DNA from: Tahibacter soli
GTDB taxonomy: Bacteria > Pseudomonadota > Gammaproteobacteria > Xanthomonadales > Rhodanobacteraceae
Length of the DNA: 64,000 bases
Direction of reading: 5' to 3'
Assembly: GCF_025717065.2 (NCBI RefSeq)
Contig: NZ_JAOVZO020000018.1
Span: 1,269,052-1,333,051 of the forward strand
Part shown: in pieces, positions 49,034 to 59,122 of the stretch
How positions within the stretch are numbered: the first letter of the stretch is position 1
Layout of the letters: each line of letters opens with the position of its first letter
The notes under the pieces: generated by a model
Database searches by the model: none
What the model was told of the DNA's origin: nothing
The model's input: only the letters and a program-made list of their open reading frames with translations
Made by a program: the position numbers and the translations under genes

Positions 49034-49567
49034 TTATGCGTCGGGCGCGGTCGCCGTCGCGTCCCCGAGCAGCGCCCGGATGCGCGCCTCGGTGTCGGCG
49101 TAGCCGCCTTCGCCGATATGGCGGTAGACCACGCGTCCGTCGCGGTCGATCAGGTACAGCACCGGCCAGTAGCGGTTCGCGTACGCGTCCCAGGTGCGGT
49201 AGTCGTTGTCCTGCGCGACCGCGTACTCGATCCGCAGGCGCTTGACGGCGGCGTCGACGTTCGCGTCGACTTTTTCGGATTCGTATTCGGGCGTGTGCAC
49301 GCCGACCACGACGAGGCTGTCCTTCGCGTACTGCCGATGCCATGCGTTCACATGCGGCACGACGTTCAGGCAGTTGCCGCATTCGAAGGTCCAGAATTCC
49401 ACGAGTACCACTTTGCCGCGCAACTGCGCCATCGTCAGCGGCGCGCTGTTGATCCAGCGCTTGATGCCGGCGAATTCGGGCGCGGTTTGCGGCTCGGCGT
49501 AAGACGACGGCGCGCAGGCGGCGAGGGTGAGGAAAAGACAAAGAACGGCGAGCATGCGACGCAACAT
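49034..49567 (-). CDS. TlpA-like thioredoxin-fold protein
   Basis: A 177-residue exported protein. N-terminal signal MLAVLCLFLTLAACAPSSYA (lipobox-like LAAC). The mature part is TlpA/ResA-like: LRGKVVLVEFWTFECGNCLN (about residues 62-81) holds the CxxC (C-G-N-C), then VVGVHTPEYESEKVDANVDA and the cis-Pro region RYWPVLYLIDRDGRVVYRHI. It is a periplasmic thiol reductant or oxidant. ATG at 49567 with GGAGCC upstream. It is first in the operon with the two-component pair, which might therefore respond to redox or metal stress. Confidence 0.88.
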   Translation of the reverse strand: MLRRMLAVLCLFLTLAACAPSSYAEPQTAPEFAGIKRWINSAPLTMAQLRGKVVLVEFWTFECGNCLNVVPHVNAWHRQYAKDSLVVVGVHTPEYESEKVDANVDAAVKRLRIEYAVAQDNDYRTWDAYANRYWPVLYLIDRDGRVVYRHIGEGGYADTEARIRALLGDATATAPDA

Positions 49568-49871
49568 GATGGCTCCTTCATGCGACAGAAGTATGGAGCG
49601 GCTGTCATGGTCCGACAGACCGGCTCCGCGCGACGGATCGTTCAGGCACGTGCTCGACTGAGCCGGCTCGGTCGAGCCGGCGCGACCGGGCCCGTTCGAC
49701 GGAGGCCGCGTGGCTGCCGACCGCGGTGCGCAGTCTTTCAATCGCGTGTCGGCGAACGATGTCGGGAAACGTCGGCGGTGCAAGCACGTGTATGCGGCGC
49801 GGCGGCGGATACAAACGGATACAAACGCGCGGCTTGCCATGGCCGGCGCGAGTCGCCGATGCCGAGTAGTT
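49568..49871. other. Spacer between cusA and the TlpA-like gene
   Basis: About 300 bp with one strong palindrome: GCCGGCTCG-GT-CGAGCCGGC (49662-49681 including loop), probably a cusA terminator. The promoter of the TlpA/two-component operon would be here. No gene is supported. Confidence 0.5.
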
Positions 49872-52800
49872 TCATGATCGCGGCCGGCGCAGCAGCCGAT
49901 ACACGACCGGCAGCACGAACATCGACAGCAGCGGCGCCGAGATCATGCCGCCGATCATCGGCACGGCGATGCGTTCGAGGATTTCCGCGCCGGCGCCGTC
50001 GCCGAACGTCATCGGCGCGAGGCCCGCGAGGATCACCGCGACCGTCATCGCCTTCGGCCGCACGCGCTGCACCGCGCCTTCGCGGATCGCGGCGACGAGC
50101 GTCGCGTCGGTCGACGCTTCGCCCGCCGCGAGGCGCCGCTCCCATGCCTGCTTCAGGTAGACGAGCATGACGACGCCGAACTCGGCCGCGACGCCGGCGA
50201 GCGCGATGAAGCCGACCGCGGTGGCGACCGAGTACGCGTGGCCGTACGCGTAGACGAGCCACGCGCCGCCCACGAGCGCGAACGGCACGCTCGCGAGAAT
50301 CAGGAACGCTTCGTCCCAGCGCCGGAACGTTGCGTAGAGCAGCACGGCGATGATCGCGAGCGTCGCCGGCACCGCGACGGCGAGCCGCGAGCGCGCGCGC
50401 TCGTAGTGCTCGAACTGTCCCGACCACGCGATCGACGTGCCCGGCGGCAGCGCGACGTCGCGCGCGACGCGGTCGCGCAGGTCGGCGACGACCGACGCGA
50501 GGTCGCGGCCGCGCACGTCGAGGTAGACCCAGGCGGACAGTCGCGCGTTTTCGCTCTTGATCATCGCCGGACCGTCGGCGATCGCGATGCGCGCGACGTC
50601 GCCCAGGCGGACCTGCGCGCCGCTCGCGGTCGCGAGCGGCAGGTCGCGCAGCGCCTGCACGCCGTCGCGGCGTTCGCGCGGATAGCGCACGCCGATCGGA
50701 AACCGGCGCCGTCCGTCGACGACCTCGCCGATCGTCTCGCCGCCGATCGCGGCCGCGACCACGGCATGCACGTCGGCGACGGCCAGGCCGTAGCGCGCCG
50801 CGGCCGCGCGGTCGACGTCGATATCGACGTAGCGGCCCGCGGACGCGCGCTCGGCGAGCGCCGAATGCACGCCGGGCACGGTCTTCGCGACGGCTTCGAC
50901 ATCGCGCGCGACGGCCTCGACCGTGGCGAGGTCGCCGCCGCCGACCTTCACGCCGATCGCGCTCTTGACGCCGGTCGCGAGCATGTCGAGACGATTGCGG
51001 ATCGGCGGCACCCACAGGTTCGTCAGGCCGGGCACCTGCACGGCGCGGTCGAGTTCGGCGAGCAGCCGCTCGGGCGTCATGCCGGCGCGCCATTCGCCGC
51101 GCGGCTTGAAACGTACGGTCGTTTCGATCATCTCCATCGGCGCGGGATCGGTCGCGGTGTCGGCGCGGCCGATCTTGCCGAACACGCTCGCCACTTCCGG
51201 CACGCCGCGGATCATCCTGTCGGTCTGCTGCAGGATCTGCGCGGCCTTGCCGGCAGCGAGGCCGGGCAGGGCGGTCGGCATGTACAACAGGTCGCCTTCG
51301 TCGAGCGGCGGCAGGAATTCGCCGCCGCTGCGCGCGACCGGCCACGCCGTGGCGGCGAGCGCCGCGAACGCGAGCGCGAGCGTCGCGCGCGGAAAGCGCA
51401 GCGCGAGATCGAGCGCCGGCCGGTACGCGGCGACGAGCGCGCGCGACAGCGGATTGTCGTGCTCGTTGCGGATTTTTCCACGTATCCAGAAAACCATCAG
51501 TACCGGAACGAGCGTGACCGAAAGGCCGGCCGCCGCCGCCATCGCCCAGGTCTTCGTCCAGGCGAGCGGCGCGAACAACCGGCCTTCCTGGCCCGTGAGC
51601 GCGAACACCGGCACGAACGACAGCGCGACGATCACGAGGCTCGCGAACAGCGCGGGTCCGACTTCGACCGCGGCGTCGCCGATCAGCCGCGCGCGCGCCG
51701 CGGCGTCGAGCGTTTCTTCGGGCCGCGCCTGTCCGTGCGCTTCGAGGTGCTTGTGCGCGTTCTCGACCATCACGATCGCCGCGTCGACCATCGCGCCGAT
51801 CGCGACGGCGATGCCGGCGAGCGAGAGGATGTTCGCGTCGATGCCCTGTGCGCGCATCGCGACGAACGCCGCGAGCACGCCGAGCGGCAGCGCGACGATC
51901 GCGACGAGTGCCGAGCGCAGGTGGAACAGGAACAGCGCGCAGACGAGCGCGACGACGACGAATTCCTCGACGAGCTTCGTCGCGAGGTTGCCGATCGCGC
52001 GATCGATCAGCGCGGAGCGGTCGTACGTCTCGACGATCTCGACGCCGCGCGGCAGCCCCTCGCGCAGCAGCGCGAGCTTCGCCTTGACCGCGGCGATCGT
52101 CGCGCGTGCGTTCTCGCCGGCGCGCATGACGACGATGCCGCCGGCGACTTCGCCTTCGCCGTCGAGTTCGGCGACGCCGCGCCGCATCGCCGGCCCCGTC
52201 TGCACGCGCGCGACGTCGGTCAGCGGCACCGGCACGCCGCGTGCGTCGGTCTTCACCGCGATCGCCGCGAAATCGTCGAGCGAGCGCAGCCGGCCGCGCG
52301 CGCGCACCATGTATTCGGCTTCGGCGAGTTCGAGCACCGAGCCGCCGGCTTCGCCGTTCGCGCGCTGCACCGCGTCGACCACGTCGGCGTGCGTGATGCC
52401 GGCCGCGCGCAGGCGGTCGGGATCGAGCACGATCTGGTATTCGCGCACCATGCCGCCGACGGCCGCGACTTCGGCGACGCCCGGCACGCTCTTGAGTTCG
52501 TAGCGCAGAAACCAGTCCTGCAGCGCGCGCAGGTCGGCGAGGTCGTGCGTGCCGGCGCGGTCGACGAGCGCGTATTCGTAGATCCAGCCGACGCCGGTCG
52601 CGTCGGGACCGAGCGTCGCGACGGCGCCGCGCGGCAGCCGCGTCTGCGCCTGGTTGAGATACTCGAGCACGCGCGAACGTGCCCAGTACAGGTCGACGCC
52701 GTCGTCGAACAGCACGTAGACGTAGGAATCGCCGAACAGCGACGTGCCGCGCACGGTTCGCGTGCGCGGCACGGACATCAGCGCCGCCGCGAGCGGATAC

Positions 52801-52997
52801 GTCACTTCGTCTTCGACGCGCTGCGGCGACATGCCGGGCCACGTCGTGCGCACGATCACCTGCACGTCGGAAAGGTCGGGCAGCGCGTCGACCGGCGTGG
52901 CGCGCAGCGCGTACAGGCCCAGCACCGCGAGTGCGAACGCGGCGAGCAGCACCAGCGCGCGATGCGCGAGCGCGGCGCGTATCGTGCGCGCGATCAT
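49872..52997 (-). CDS. cusA: CusA-family heavy-metal efflux RND pump
   Basis: A 1041-residue RND inner-membrane transporter, full CusA/CzcA length. First helix [19 protein letters not shown] (about residues 16-34), then [20 protein letters not shown], a family signature. The proton relay is [20 protein letters not shown] (Asp about residue 405). Periplasmic [16 protein letters not shown] and [20 protein letters not shown] (Met near the metal site) are typical of the copper/silver branch. [20 protein letters not shown] further supports CusA. It exports Cu(I)/Ag(I). ATG at 52997 overlaps the CusB stop (ATGA). Confidence 0.95.
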   Translation of the reverse strand: MIARTIRAALAHRALVLLAAFALAVLGLYALRATPVDALPDLSDVQVIVRTTWPGMSPQRVEDEVTYPLAAALMSVPRTRTVRGTSLFGDSYVYVLFDDGVDLYWARSRVLEYLNQAQTRLPRGAVATLGPDATGVGWIYEYALVDRAGTHDLADLRALQDWFLRYELKSVPGVAEVAAVGGMVREYQIVLDPDRLRAAGITHADVVDAVQRANGEAGGSVLELAEAEYMVRARGRLRSLDDFAAIAVKTDARGVPVPLTDVARVQTGPAMRRGVAELDGEGEVAGGIVVMRAGENARATIAAVKAKLALLREGLPRGVEIVETYDRSALIDRAIGNLATKLVEEFVVVALVCALFLFHLRSALVAIVALPLGVLAAFVAMRAQGIDANILSLAGIAVAIGAMVDAAIVMVENAHKHLEAHGQARPEETLDAAARARLIGDAAVEVGPALFASLVIVALSFVPVFALTGQEGRLFAPLAWTKTWAMAAAAGLSVTLVPVLMVFWIRGKIRNEHDNPLSRALVAAYRPALDLALRFPRATLALAFAALAATAWPVARSGGEFLPPLDEGDLLYMPTALPGLAAGKAAQILQQTDRMIRGVPEVASVFGKIGRADTATDPAPMEMIETTVRFKPRGEWRAGMTPERLLAELDRAVQVPGLTNLWVPPIRNRLDMLATGVKSAIGVKVGGGDLATVEAVARDVEAVAKTVPGVHSALAERASAGRYVDIDVDRAAAARYGLAVADVHAVVAAAIGGETIGEVVDGRRRFPIGVRYPRERRDGVQALRDLPLATASGAQVRLGDVARIAIADGPAMIKSENARLSAWVYLDVRGRDLASVVADLRDRVARDVALPPGTSIAWSGQFEHYERARSRLAVAVPATLAIIAVLLYATFRRWDEAFLILASVPFALVGGAWLVYAYGHAYSVATAVGFIALAGVAAEFGVVMLVYLKQAWERRLAAGEASTDATLVAAIREGAVQRVRPKAMTVAVILAGLAPMTFGDGAGAEILERIAVPMIGGMISAPLLSMFVLPVVYRLLRRPRS

Positions 52998-54214
52998 GGC
53001 GACACCTGCGCGCCGTCGAGCCGCGCCAGCACGCCGGCGAGGCTCGCTTCGGAGTCGATCAGGAACTGGCCCGATCGCACGACTTCCTCGCCGTCGACGA
53101 GGCCCGCGAGCACCGCGGTGCGGCCGTCCGCCTCGTCGCCGATGCGTACCTCCTGCGCGCGAAACCGCCCGTCGTCGAGCGCGACGATCACGACGTGCCG
53201 CGTGCCCGTCGCGATCACCGCTTCGGTCGGCACGAGCACGGCGTCGGGCGACGCGGTCACGGCGATGCGTACCTGCGCGACCATGCCCGGCGCGAGGCGC
53301 CGGTCGGGATTGGCGAGGACGATGCGCGCGGTCTGCGTGCGCGTCGCCGCGTCGACGTCGGGCAGCAGCGCGTCGACGATGCCCGAGAGCGTCTCGCCGC
53401 GCAGCGCGGCGACGTCGATCTGCACGGGTGCGCCGGGTACGACGCGCCCGGCGTCGGTCTGCGCTATGCCTGCGTCGATCCACACGGTGTCGAGGCCGCT
53501 GATGCGCAGCAGCAGCGCGCCGGCCGCGACGCTCGCGCCTTCGCGCACGGCGAGGTCGGCGACGACGCCGGCGCGCGGCGCGACGATCGTCACGCGCGCG
53601 GGCGCGACGCCGCGGCGTTCGAGCGCGCGGATGTCGGTCTCGCTCATGCCGATCAGCGCGAGCCGCGTACGCGCCGCGTCGCGCAGCGCGTCGAGACCCG
53701 GCGCGCTCGCGCGGCGCAGCGACAGGTACTCGGCCTGCGCGGCGGTCCATTCCGGCGCGATCAGCGTCGCCAGCGGCTGGCCGTGCGCGACGACGCTGCG
53801 CGGCGTACGCACGTGCAGGCGTTCGACGATGCCGGCGACGCGTGCCGTCACGTCGGCGACGGCGCGCTCGTCGAAGGCGACGAGCGCCGTCGCGCGCACG
53901 GTCGCCGTCAACGCGCCGCGTTCGGCGCGCGCGGTCCGCACGCCGAGGTTCTGCACGATGCGCGGATCGATCGCGACGACGCCGTCGGCGGCGTCTTCGC
54001 CGGCGTACTTCGGCACGAGGTCCATGTCCATGAACGGCGAGCGGCCGGGTTGTTCGAAATGCTTGTCCGGCACCATCGGGTCGTACCAGTACAGCACCCG
54101 GCGTTCGGCCGGCGCGGGCGCGGGCGGTTCGCCGCGGCGCGCGGCGAGCAGGCCGATGGCGATGCCGGCGGCGAGCGCGGCGGCGATGGCGATTGCGGCG
54201 ACGATCGGTTTCAT
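52994..54214 (-). CDS. cusB: CusB-family periplasmic adaptor
   Basis: A 406-residue membrane fusion protein. N-terminal anchor/signal [21 protein letters not shown] heavy-metal-binding segment [20 protein letters not shown] then MDMDLVPKY (about residues 43-71) follows; it keeps the Met residues but lacks the Cys seen in many relatives. The barrel-sandwich hybrid and hairpin follow ([20 protein letters not shown]), then the membrane-proximal domain ([20 protein letters not shown]). It bridges CusA and CusC and hands over metal. ATG at 54214 overlaps the CusC stop (ATGA). Confidence 0.93.
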   Translation of the reverse strand: MKPIVAAIAIAAALAAGIAIGLLAARRGEPPAPAPAERRVLYWYDPMVPDKHFEQPGRSPFMDMDLVPKYAGEDAADGVVAIDPRIVQNLGVRTARAERGALTATVRATALVAFDERAVADVTARVAGIVERLHVRTPRSVVAHGQPLATLIAPEWTAAQAEYLSLRRASAPGLDALRDAARTRLALIGMSETDIRALERRGVAPARVTIVAPRAGVVADLAVREGASVAAGALLLRISGLDTVWIDAGIAQTDAGRVVPGAPVQIDVAALRGETLSGIVDALLPDVDAATRTQTARIVLANPDRRLAPGMVAQVRIAVTASPDAVLVPTEAVIATGTRHVVIVALDDGRFRAQEVRIGDEADGRTAVLAGLVDGEEVVRSGQFLIDSEASLAGVLARLDGAQVSP

Positions 54215-55482
54215 GGCTGCCCCTCCTGCGCGAACGCATACGCGAGCGTGGCCCAGGCATCGGCGAGCGAACGTTCGACGTCGGAAAATGCGAGCCGTTT
54301 TTCAACGGCGTCGTCGAAGGCGAGCAGCGTCGCGGCAAGATCGCCGCGGCCGCCGCGATAGGCGGCGAGCGCGGCGTCCGCGCGCGCGTCGGCGAGCGGC
54401 AGCAGGTCGCGTTCGTAGCGGCGCGCGCGGTCGGCGGCGCTGCGCCAGGCGAGCAGCGTCTTGCGCAGTTCGGCCCCGTGGCGTTGCCGCGCGTCGTCGC
54501 GTTCGGCGTCGAGGCGCTCGATCGCGGCCTCTTTCGCGGCGATCAGCGGATCCTGCCGGCGGTGCGCGAACAGCGGCAGCGGCACGCGCACCTGCAACGA
54601 CACCATGTTCGCGTAGGCGCCGCCGCGCTGCGCGTACATCAGTTCCAACGACCAGTCGGGCCGTTTGCGCGCACGCGCGAGCGCGGCGTCGGCTTGCGCG
54701 GCGCGCTCCGCCGCGTCGTAGGCGACGAGTTCGCGGTGATGGTCGAGCCGCGCCGGCAGCGCGTCGGGATCGGCGCCGAGATCGAACCAGTCGGGCGCTT
54801 CGCCGAGCGCGCGGTCGGCGAGGTCGGGCAGCCAGCGCGCGAGTTCGATGCGCGCGGCGTCGCGTTCCGCCGCGGTCGCGGCGATGCGGTCGTCGAGCGC
54901 CGCGAGCGCGGTCCGAGCGGCGATGCCGTCGGCCGCGCCGCCGCGGCCGGCGACGAGCGCGGCTGTCGCGGCGTCGGCGTTCAACTGCGCGCGGGGTCGC
55001 AGCGTCTGCAGCGCGTCGACACGCGCCTGCAACGCCGACGCGGCGATCCACGCGTGCGCGACGGATTCGCGCACGGCGAGGCGTTCGGCGGCGAGCAGCG
55101 CGCGTTCGCGGTCGAGTTCGCCGGCGGCACGTTCGACGTTCGCACGGCGCGTGTCGCGCCGCGTGAACGTCTGCATCACGCCGATCGTGCGCATCGTCAT
55201 CGAATCGCGCGATACCGCGAACGCGTCGGCCCCGTCGACGGGCAGATTGTCGACGCCGAACACGAGCTCCGGATCGGGCAGTTCGCCGGCCGGCGTCAGC
55301 GCGGCCGTGGCCTCGGCGACGCCGGCCTCGCGCGCGCGGAGCGCCGGCGCCTGCGCCTCGGCGAGCGCGACGGCCTGCGCGAGCGACAGCGGTTCGTCCG
55401 CGCCGGCGATGGAGGAAAGTAAAAAGGTGGAAATGGCGGCGGCGCGGCAGACGCGCGCGGCAAGGCTCGATAGCGGGTTCAT
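54211..55482 (-). CDS. cusC: CusC/TolC-family outer membrane channel
   Basis: A 423-residue outer membrane efflux protein. Signal peptide ending [18 protein letters not shown]. Two OEP repeats: [20 protein letters not shown] with [20 protein letters not shown], and [20 protein letters not shown] with [20 protein letters not shown]. The final helices are Arg/Ala-rich coiled coil. No lipobox is obvious, unlike E. coli CusC. It is the outer exit duct for CusBA. ATG at 55482; 66 nt downstream of the small Cys-rich gene. Confidence 0.92.
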   Translation of the reverse strand: MNPLSSLAARVCRAAAISTFLLSSIAGADEPLSLAQAVALAEAQAPALRAREAGVAEATAALTPAGELPDPELVFGVDNLPVDGADAFAVSRDSMTMRTIGVMQTFTRRDTRRANVERAAGELDRERALLAAERLAVRESVAHAWIAASALQARVDALQTLRPRAQLNADAATAALVAGRGGAADGIAARTALAALDDRIAATAAERDAARIELARWLPDLADRALGEAPDWFDLGADPDALPARLDHHRELVAYDAAERAAQADAALARARKRPDWSLELMYAQRGGAYANMVSLQVRVPLPLFAHRRQDPLIAAKEAAIERLDAERDDARQRHGAELRKTLLAWRSAADRARRYERDLLPLADARADAALAAYRGGRGDLAATLLAFDDAVEKRLAFSDVERSLADAWATLAYAFAQEGQP

Positions 55483-55548
55483 GGCGATTCCGGCAGGCAG
55501 GACGAACGGCCGCGCGACGCGCGGCCCCCGATCAATCCCGGCGGAATC

Positions 55549-55920
55549 TCAAATCTGGTACGAGCAGAACCGCACGGTCAGCGGTGGCGGATGCGCCTTG
55601 CCGAAACGCGGCGCGCCGTCGCGCTCGGCCGTCGGTACGATGCGCGACGGCGCGACGGCCCACGCGGTCGCGGGGACGAGCGCGGGCGGCACGCTCAGCG
55701 CGGGCGCCTGGTCGACCTTGCCGCTCGTGGGGCTGCAATGCTCGCGGCAGCGGCCGGGGTCGGAGCGGTCCTGCGCATGGCACGGCGGCTCGGCCTCGAC
55801 GCTTGCGAGCGCCGCGGCGACCTGCGGACACAGGTACGTCGCCATCGCGAGCTGCTGGAACAGAAGTCCCAGCAGCGCGAACAGCGCGATCCAGCGGCGG
55901 CGGCGACGAGTGAGCGGCAT
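55549..55920 (-). CDS. Small exported Cys/His protein leading the cus operon
   Basis: A 123-residue protein I do not recognise as a named family. N-terminal basic stretch and hydrophobic helix (RRRRRWIALFALLGLLFQQL, about residues 5-24) form a signal or anchor. The mature part has YLCPQVAAALASVEAEPPCH, RCREHCSPTSGK and FCSYQI, giving five Cys and two His that could bind copper. The first position in a cusCBA operon suggests a metal-buffering accessory role, similar in style to CopL or DUF2946-type proteins (inference). ATG at 55920. Confidence 0.7.
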   Translation of the reverse strand: MPLTRRRRRWIALFALLGLLFQQLAMATYLCPQVAAALASVEAEPPCHAQDRSDPGRCREHCSPTSGKVDQAPALSVPPALVPATAWAVAPSRIVPTAERDGAPRFGKAHPPPLTVRFCSYQI

Positions 55921-55976
55921 GCGATCGAAGGACAGCGAAACGCCCGGAGAGTTCGCCCTATCTTACCGCGCGCGTC

Positions 55977-57110
55977 TCAGCGCGCCAGCGTCGCGGCGAT
56001 CAGCCAGTCGACGACGTGCTGCAGCGCGAGCAGGCGGCTGTCGCCGGCGTCGCGGCGCGCGCGATACACCGCGAGCTGTTCGTGCGCGCTCGATCCGCGC
56101 CGCACGATGTGCGTCAGGTGCGCGATCTCGCGCTCGCAATCGAACGATGCCGCCTCCGGTGCGAGAATCGCGACGAGCCGTTCGAGCATCGCCTCGAACG
56201 GCACGGCGACCGCCGCCGCCTCGTCGATCAGCGACGCCTCGACGCCGTAGCGCTTGGCGCGCCAGCGGTTTTCGTCGATCACGCGGCGCGTCAGCGTCGT
56301 GCGCACGGCGCCGAGTTCGGGGCGACGCACGTACGCGGCGACGAGGCAGCGGAACGCCGCGGCGATCGCGAGCGCGTCGTCGAGGTGCGTGCACGAATCG
56401 GCGATGCGCAGTTCGAGCGTGGGATAGCGCGACGACGGGCGGATCGCCCACCACAGAAAACTGCCGTCGCGCATCGCGCCGCACTTGGCGAGGAGGTCGA
56501 CGAACGCGCCGTACTCGGCTTCGTTCGCGAAGAAATCGGGAATGCCGGTACGCGGCCACTCGTCGTACGCGGCCTGGCGATAGCCGACGAGGCCGGTGCG
56601 CTGGCGGTTCCAGAACGGCGACGACGTCGACAGCGCGAGCAGCACGGGCAGCCACGGCATGATGCGGTTCATCAGCGCCACGCGGTCGACGCCCGGCGGC
56701 ACGGCGACGTGCACGTGCAGCGCGCACAGGAGGTTGCGGCGGCCGATGATCTGGAAATCGTCCATCAGCGAGTCGTAGCGCGGCTTGTCGGTGTGCACCT
56801 GTTCGCGCCACGCGCCGAGCGGATGCGTGCCGGCGGCGACGAGCCGCAGCTCGTGTCCGGCGGCGATGCGGCCGACGCCTTGCCGCAATGCGTCGAGCGA
56901 CTCGCGCGCAGCGGCCGCCGACGTCAGCACGGGCGTGGCGATCTCGACCTGCGACTGCAGCATTTCGTGTTGCACGCTCTCGCCCATGTGCGCGCGGCAT
57001 TCGCGCACGAACGCCTTCGGCACGTGCGTGACGGCGTTGCGCGAAACCGCGCTGGCGAGAAAGAATTCTTCCTCGATGCCGTAGGTGTACGGGTGATCGC
57101 TTGAGGTCAT
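55977..57110 (-). CDS. YbdK-type carboxylate-amine ligase (glutamate-cysteine ligase family 2)
   Basis: A 377-residue GCS2-family enzyme. YTYGIEEEFFLASAVSRNAV (about residues 8-27) holds the GxExE metal/ATP motif. QSQVEIATPVLTSAAAARES follows, then GTHPLGAWREQVHTDKPRY and LHVHVAVPPGVDRVALMNRI (His for substrate). TLELRIADSCTHLDDALAIA and IDENRWRAKRYGVEASLID are C-terminal family blocks. Members ligate glutamate to cysteine or an amine weakly; the true substrate is unknown. ATG at 57110 begins right before the YGIEEE motif. It may support thiol pools near the copper genes. Confidence 0.9.
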   Translation of the reverse strand: MTSSDHPYTYGIEEEFFLASAVSRNAVTHVPKAFVRECRAHMGESVQHEMLQSQVEIATPVLTSAAAARESLDALRQGVGRIAAGHELRLVAAGTHPLGAWREQVHTDKPRYDSLMDDFQIIGRRNLLCALHVHVAVPPGVDRVALMNRIMPWLPVLLALSTSSPFWNRQRTGLVGYRQAAYDEWPRTGIPDFFANEAEYGAFVDLLAKCGAMRDGSFLWWAIRPSSRYPTLELRIADSCTHLDDALAIAAAFRCLVAAYVRRPELGAVRTTLTRRVIDENRWRAKRYGVEASLIDEAAAVAVPFEAMLERLVAILAPEAASFDCEREIAHLTHIVRRGSSAHEQLAVYRARRDAGDSRLLALQHVVDWLIAATLAR

Positions 57111-57488
57111 CGGCCCTCGCAATGGCGGCCGGCGGCCGTCGTTGACGGGTAGGGTGCGCCGGATTCCGCATGACGCGGAGCGGTGCGCACGGCGAGTCAG
57201 GTCGACCGGCCGGCAGCGCGAAACCGCTCCGGCGATGCGTTCCGCGCGAAGCGGACGCGGCCCCTGTACGCGATTCGGCATCACGCCGACTCGACCGTAC
57301 GGATCTTAGCCCGTTGCTGAACGGGCGTCGTTAAAGGTTCATTACGGGAATTGTGGCGAAGTGACTTTGTGCTTCGGCGTGGCGGGCTCGTCAGTCGGCG
57401 CGCGCGATGCCGAGCCGCGCGAACCGGTCCGACGCCTCGTCGTCCGTGAGCGCGGCTTCAATCGTCATCCCGCCATGCTGCCAGCACG
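57111..57488. other. Intergenic region between YbdK-type gene and CDF gene
   Basis: About 380 bp. A hairpin GCCCGTT-GCTG-AACGGGC (57309-57326) probably ends CDF transcription. A 25-codon minus-strand ORF (57391-57468) has no support. Otherwise nothing is recognised; the promoter of the ligase gene must be at the left end. Confidence 0.5.
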
Positions 57489-58400
57489 CTACAGCCAGTC
57501 GCGCCGGCTCGTGAACATGATCGTGACCCATTCGGCGCGCAGATCGCCGCCGATGCGCCCGGCAATCGCCGCGCGCACCGCGTCGACGTCGCCCATAGCG
57601 CCGAGCGTCGCCTCGGGCGTCAGCAGAATGTGGATATCGATAAAACGCATGCGGCCGACCTTTGCGACGTAGCTCGCGTAGTCGAGATACCCGCGCTCGC
57701 GCACGACGTCGCGCATCACCGCGTGCACCTTGCTGTCGAGCGCGTCGGGCGCGAGCTGCAGCACTTCGCGCAGCGCCGGCAGCAGGCTCGCCAGCGGCAC
57801 CGGCAGCAGGCACAGCGTCAGTGCGAGCAGCACGGCCGGGTCGATGTAGCGCGTCCAGTGCGCGTACGCGGTGCCGTCGATCGCGGCGGCCAGCGCGAAG
57901 CCGACCAGCACCGCGAGATTGATCGCGCCGCCGATCAGCCAGCCGCGAGCGTCGAGCGCGAGCAGCGCCGAACCCTGGACTTTCGACTGCCGTCGCACGT
58001 ACTGCGCCATGACGAGGCTGAACGCGCCGACCAGCGCGGCCCAGGCCGCGCCGATGCCGAATGCGATGTCGCGGCCGCCTTCGATCAGATCCTGCACGGC
58101 CGTGATCGCGGCATAGCCGCACGTCATCGCGAGCACCGCCGCGTTGAACACGACGACCAGCGGTTCGAGATGCCAGTAGCCGAACTGGAAGCGCCGGCTG
58201 CCTTCGCTCGCGACGAGCCGCGACACCGCGAGCGCGCCGGTCGTGAGCACCACGTCGATCAGCGAATAGAAGCCGTCGAACGCGATCGCCTGCGAACGCA
58301 GCAGCACGCCGGCCGCGACGCACGTCGCGCCGATGGCGAGCGTCGCGAGGATCGAAAATTTCAGCAGGCGCTGTTCGTGTGCAGTGTCGATCGACGACAT
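57489..58400 (-). CDS. Cation diffusion facilitator family transporter
   Basis: A 303-residue CDF protein with six hydrophobic segments (ILATLAIGATCVAAGVLLRS; AFDGFYSLIDVVLTTGALAV; LEPLVVVFNAAVLAMTCGYA; FGIGAAWAALVGAFSLVMAQ; ARGWLIGGAINLAVLVGFAL; DPAVLLALTLCLLPVPLASL). FQFGYWHLEPL is the CDF signature. A cytoplasmic C-terminal domain ends the protein. In FieF-type pumps helices 2 and 5 carry DxxxD and HxxxD; here they read YSLID and DARGW, so the transport site is altered and the ion cannot be predicted. ATG at 58400. Confidence 0.9.
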   Translation of the reverse strand: MSSIDTAHEQRLLKFSILATLAIGATCVAAGVLLRSQAIAFDGFYSLIDVVLTTGALAVSRLVASEGSRRFQFGYWHLEPLVVVFNAAVLAMTCGYAAITAVQDLIEGGRDIAFGIGAAWAALVGAFSLVMAQYVRRQSKVQGSALLALDARGWLIGGAINLAVLVGFALAAAIDGTAYAHWTRYIDPAVLLALTLCLLPVPLASLLPALREVLQLAPDALDSKVHAVMRDVVRERGYLDYASYVAKVGRMRFIDIHILLTPEATLGAMGDVDAVRAAIAGRIGGDLRAEWVTIMFTSRRDWL

Positions 58401-58482
58401 CTATTGCCTCCGGATCTGGCGGAATCGCGGGCGTCCGCCGTGAGAGGTTGGCGATCGTGGTGTCAGGGTGTCAAGACGCGCA

Positions 58483-58611
58483 CTACCTGGTGTTTTTCGT
58501 CAATTCCTTGAATCTCGCATTGGTGTGGCCGAACTGCCGTTTGATCACCCGCAACGGATGCTCGACCTTGGCTCGTATCGACGCCTTGAGGTGTTCCAAT
58601 TCCTCCATCGC
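58483..58611 (-). pseudogene. IS5-family transposase C-terminal fragment
   Basis: The minus strand reads MEELEHLKASIRAKVEHPLR then VIKRQFGHTNARFKELTKNT and a stop. KARVEHPFRVIKRQFG....RF/Y..L.KNT is the classic C-terminal end of IS5-type transposases. No start and no terminal repeats are seen. It lies 31 bp beyond the OmpA-like lipoprotein stop, at the edge of the RHS toxin tip. Confidence 0.8.
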
Positions 58612-58642
58612 ATGTCGACGCAGCAGCCTATTCAGACCATCC

Positions 58643-59122
58643 CTAATCCTCAACTATTAAATTTACCTCAACCCGTCGATTCCTCTGCCTTCCTTCCTCG
58701 GTATTGTTGTCGCCAATAGCCATGCGATTCCCAAGGCCTTCGGGTGGTTTCAGGCTGTGCGTCATAACGCCTTGACTTAAAAACCAATCGTAGACAATTT
58801 TTGCCCTTCGCAGAGACAGCGCATCGCAATCTTGCGCGATACATTCTCTGTCATCGGTAAAGCCAACTATTTCCACACGAAAACTCGGATTGCTTTTCAG
58901 AAACTCGGAGTCGTCTTTGAGTGCGCCCAAATTTTCGACCACCGACGGAGCAAGTGACTCCTGCAACGAATCACCGACACTCGGACGATAGGAGGAAAAC
59001 TTAGCCCCCTTGAATTCAGCGGACGCGCTCATTGTTTCAGGATATTCCTTTAGATTTCGTCCGCCGCAGGCAACCGGCGGCAGCACAAAAAAAAGTGCCG
59101 CAATTGGAAGAAATTTTCTCAT
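58643..59122 (-). CDS. OmpA-domain lipoprotein coupled to the RHS gene
   Basis: A 159-residue lipoprotein. Signal FLPIAALFFVLPPVAC ends in a lipobox (Cys at about residue 19). The C-terminal OmpA-like domain (about residues 75-158) has VEIVGFTDDRECIAQDCDAL, SLRRAKIVYDWFLSQGV, LGNRMAIGDNNTEEGRQRNR and RVEVNLIV, the peptidoglycan-binding signature. ATG at 59122 overlaps the RHS stop by 4 nt (ATGA) and has GGAGG upstream. GC content is visibly lower than in surrounding genes. It is placed as an immunity gene would be (inference), or as a cell-wall tether for the RHS product. Confidence 0.82.
   Translation of the reverse strand: MRKFLPIAALFFVLPPVACGGRNLKEYPETMSASAEFKGAKFSSYRPSVGDSLQESLAPSVVENLGALKDDSEFLKSNPSFRVEIVGFTDDRECIAQDCDALSLRRAKIVYDWFLSQGVMTHSLKPPEGLGNRMAIGDNNTEEGRQRNRRVEVNLIVED

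Noticed and set aside
57391..57468. A 25-codon minus ORF (MTIEAALTDDEASDRFARLG...)
   Set aside because: No ribosome binding site, no partner, too short to support.
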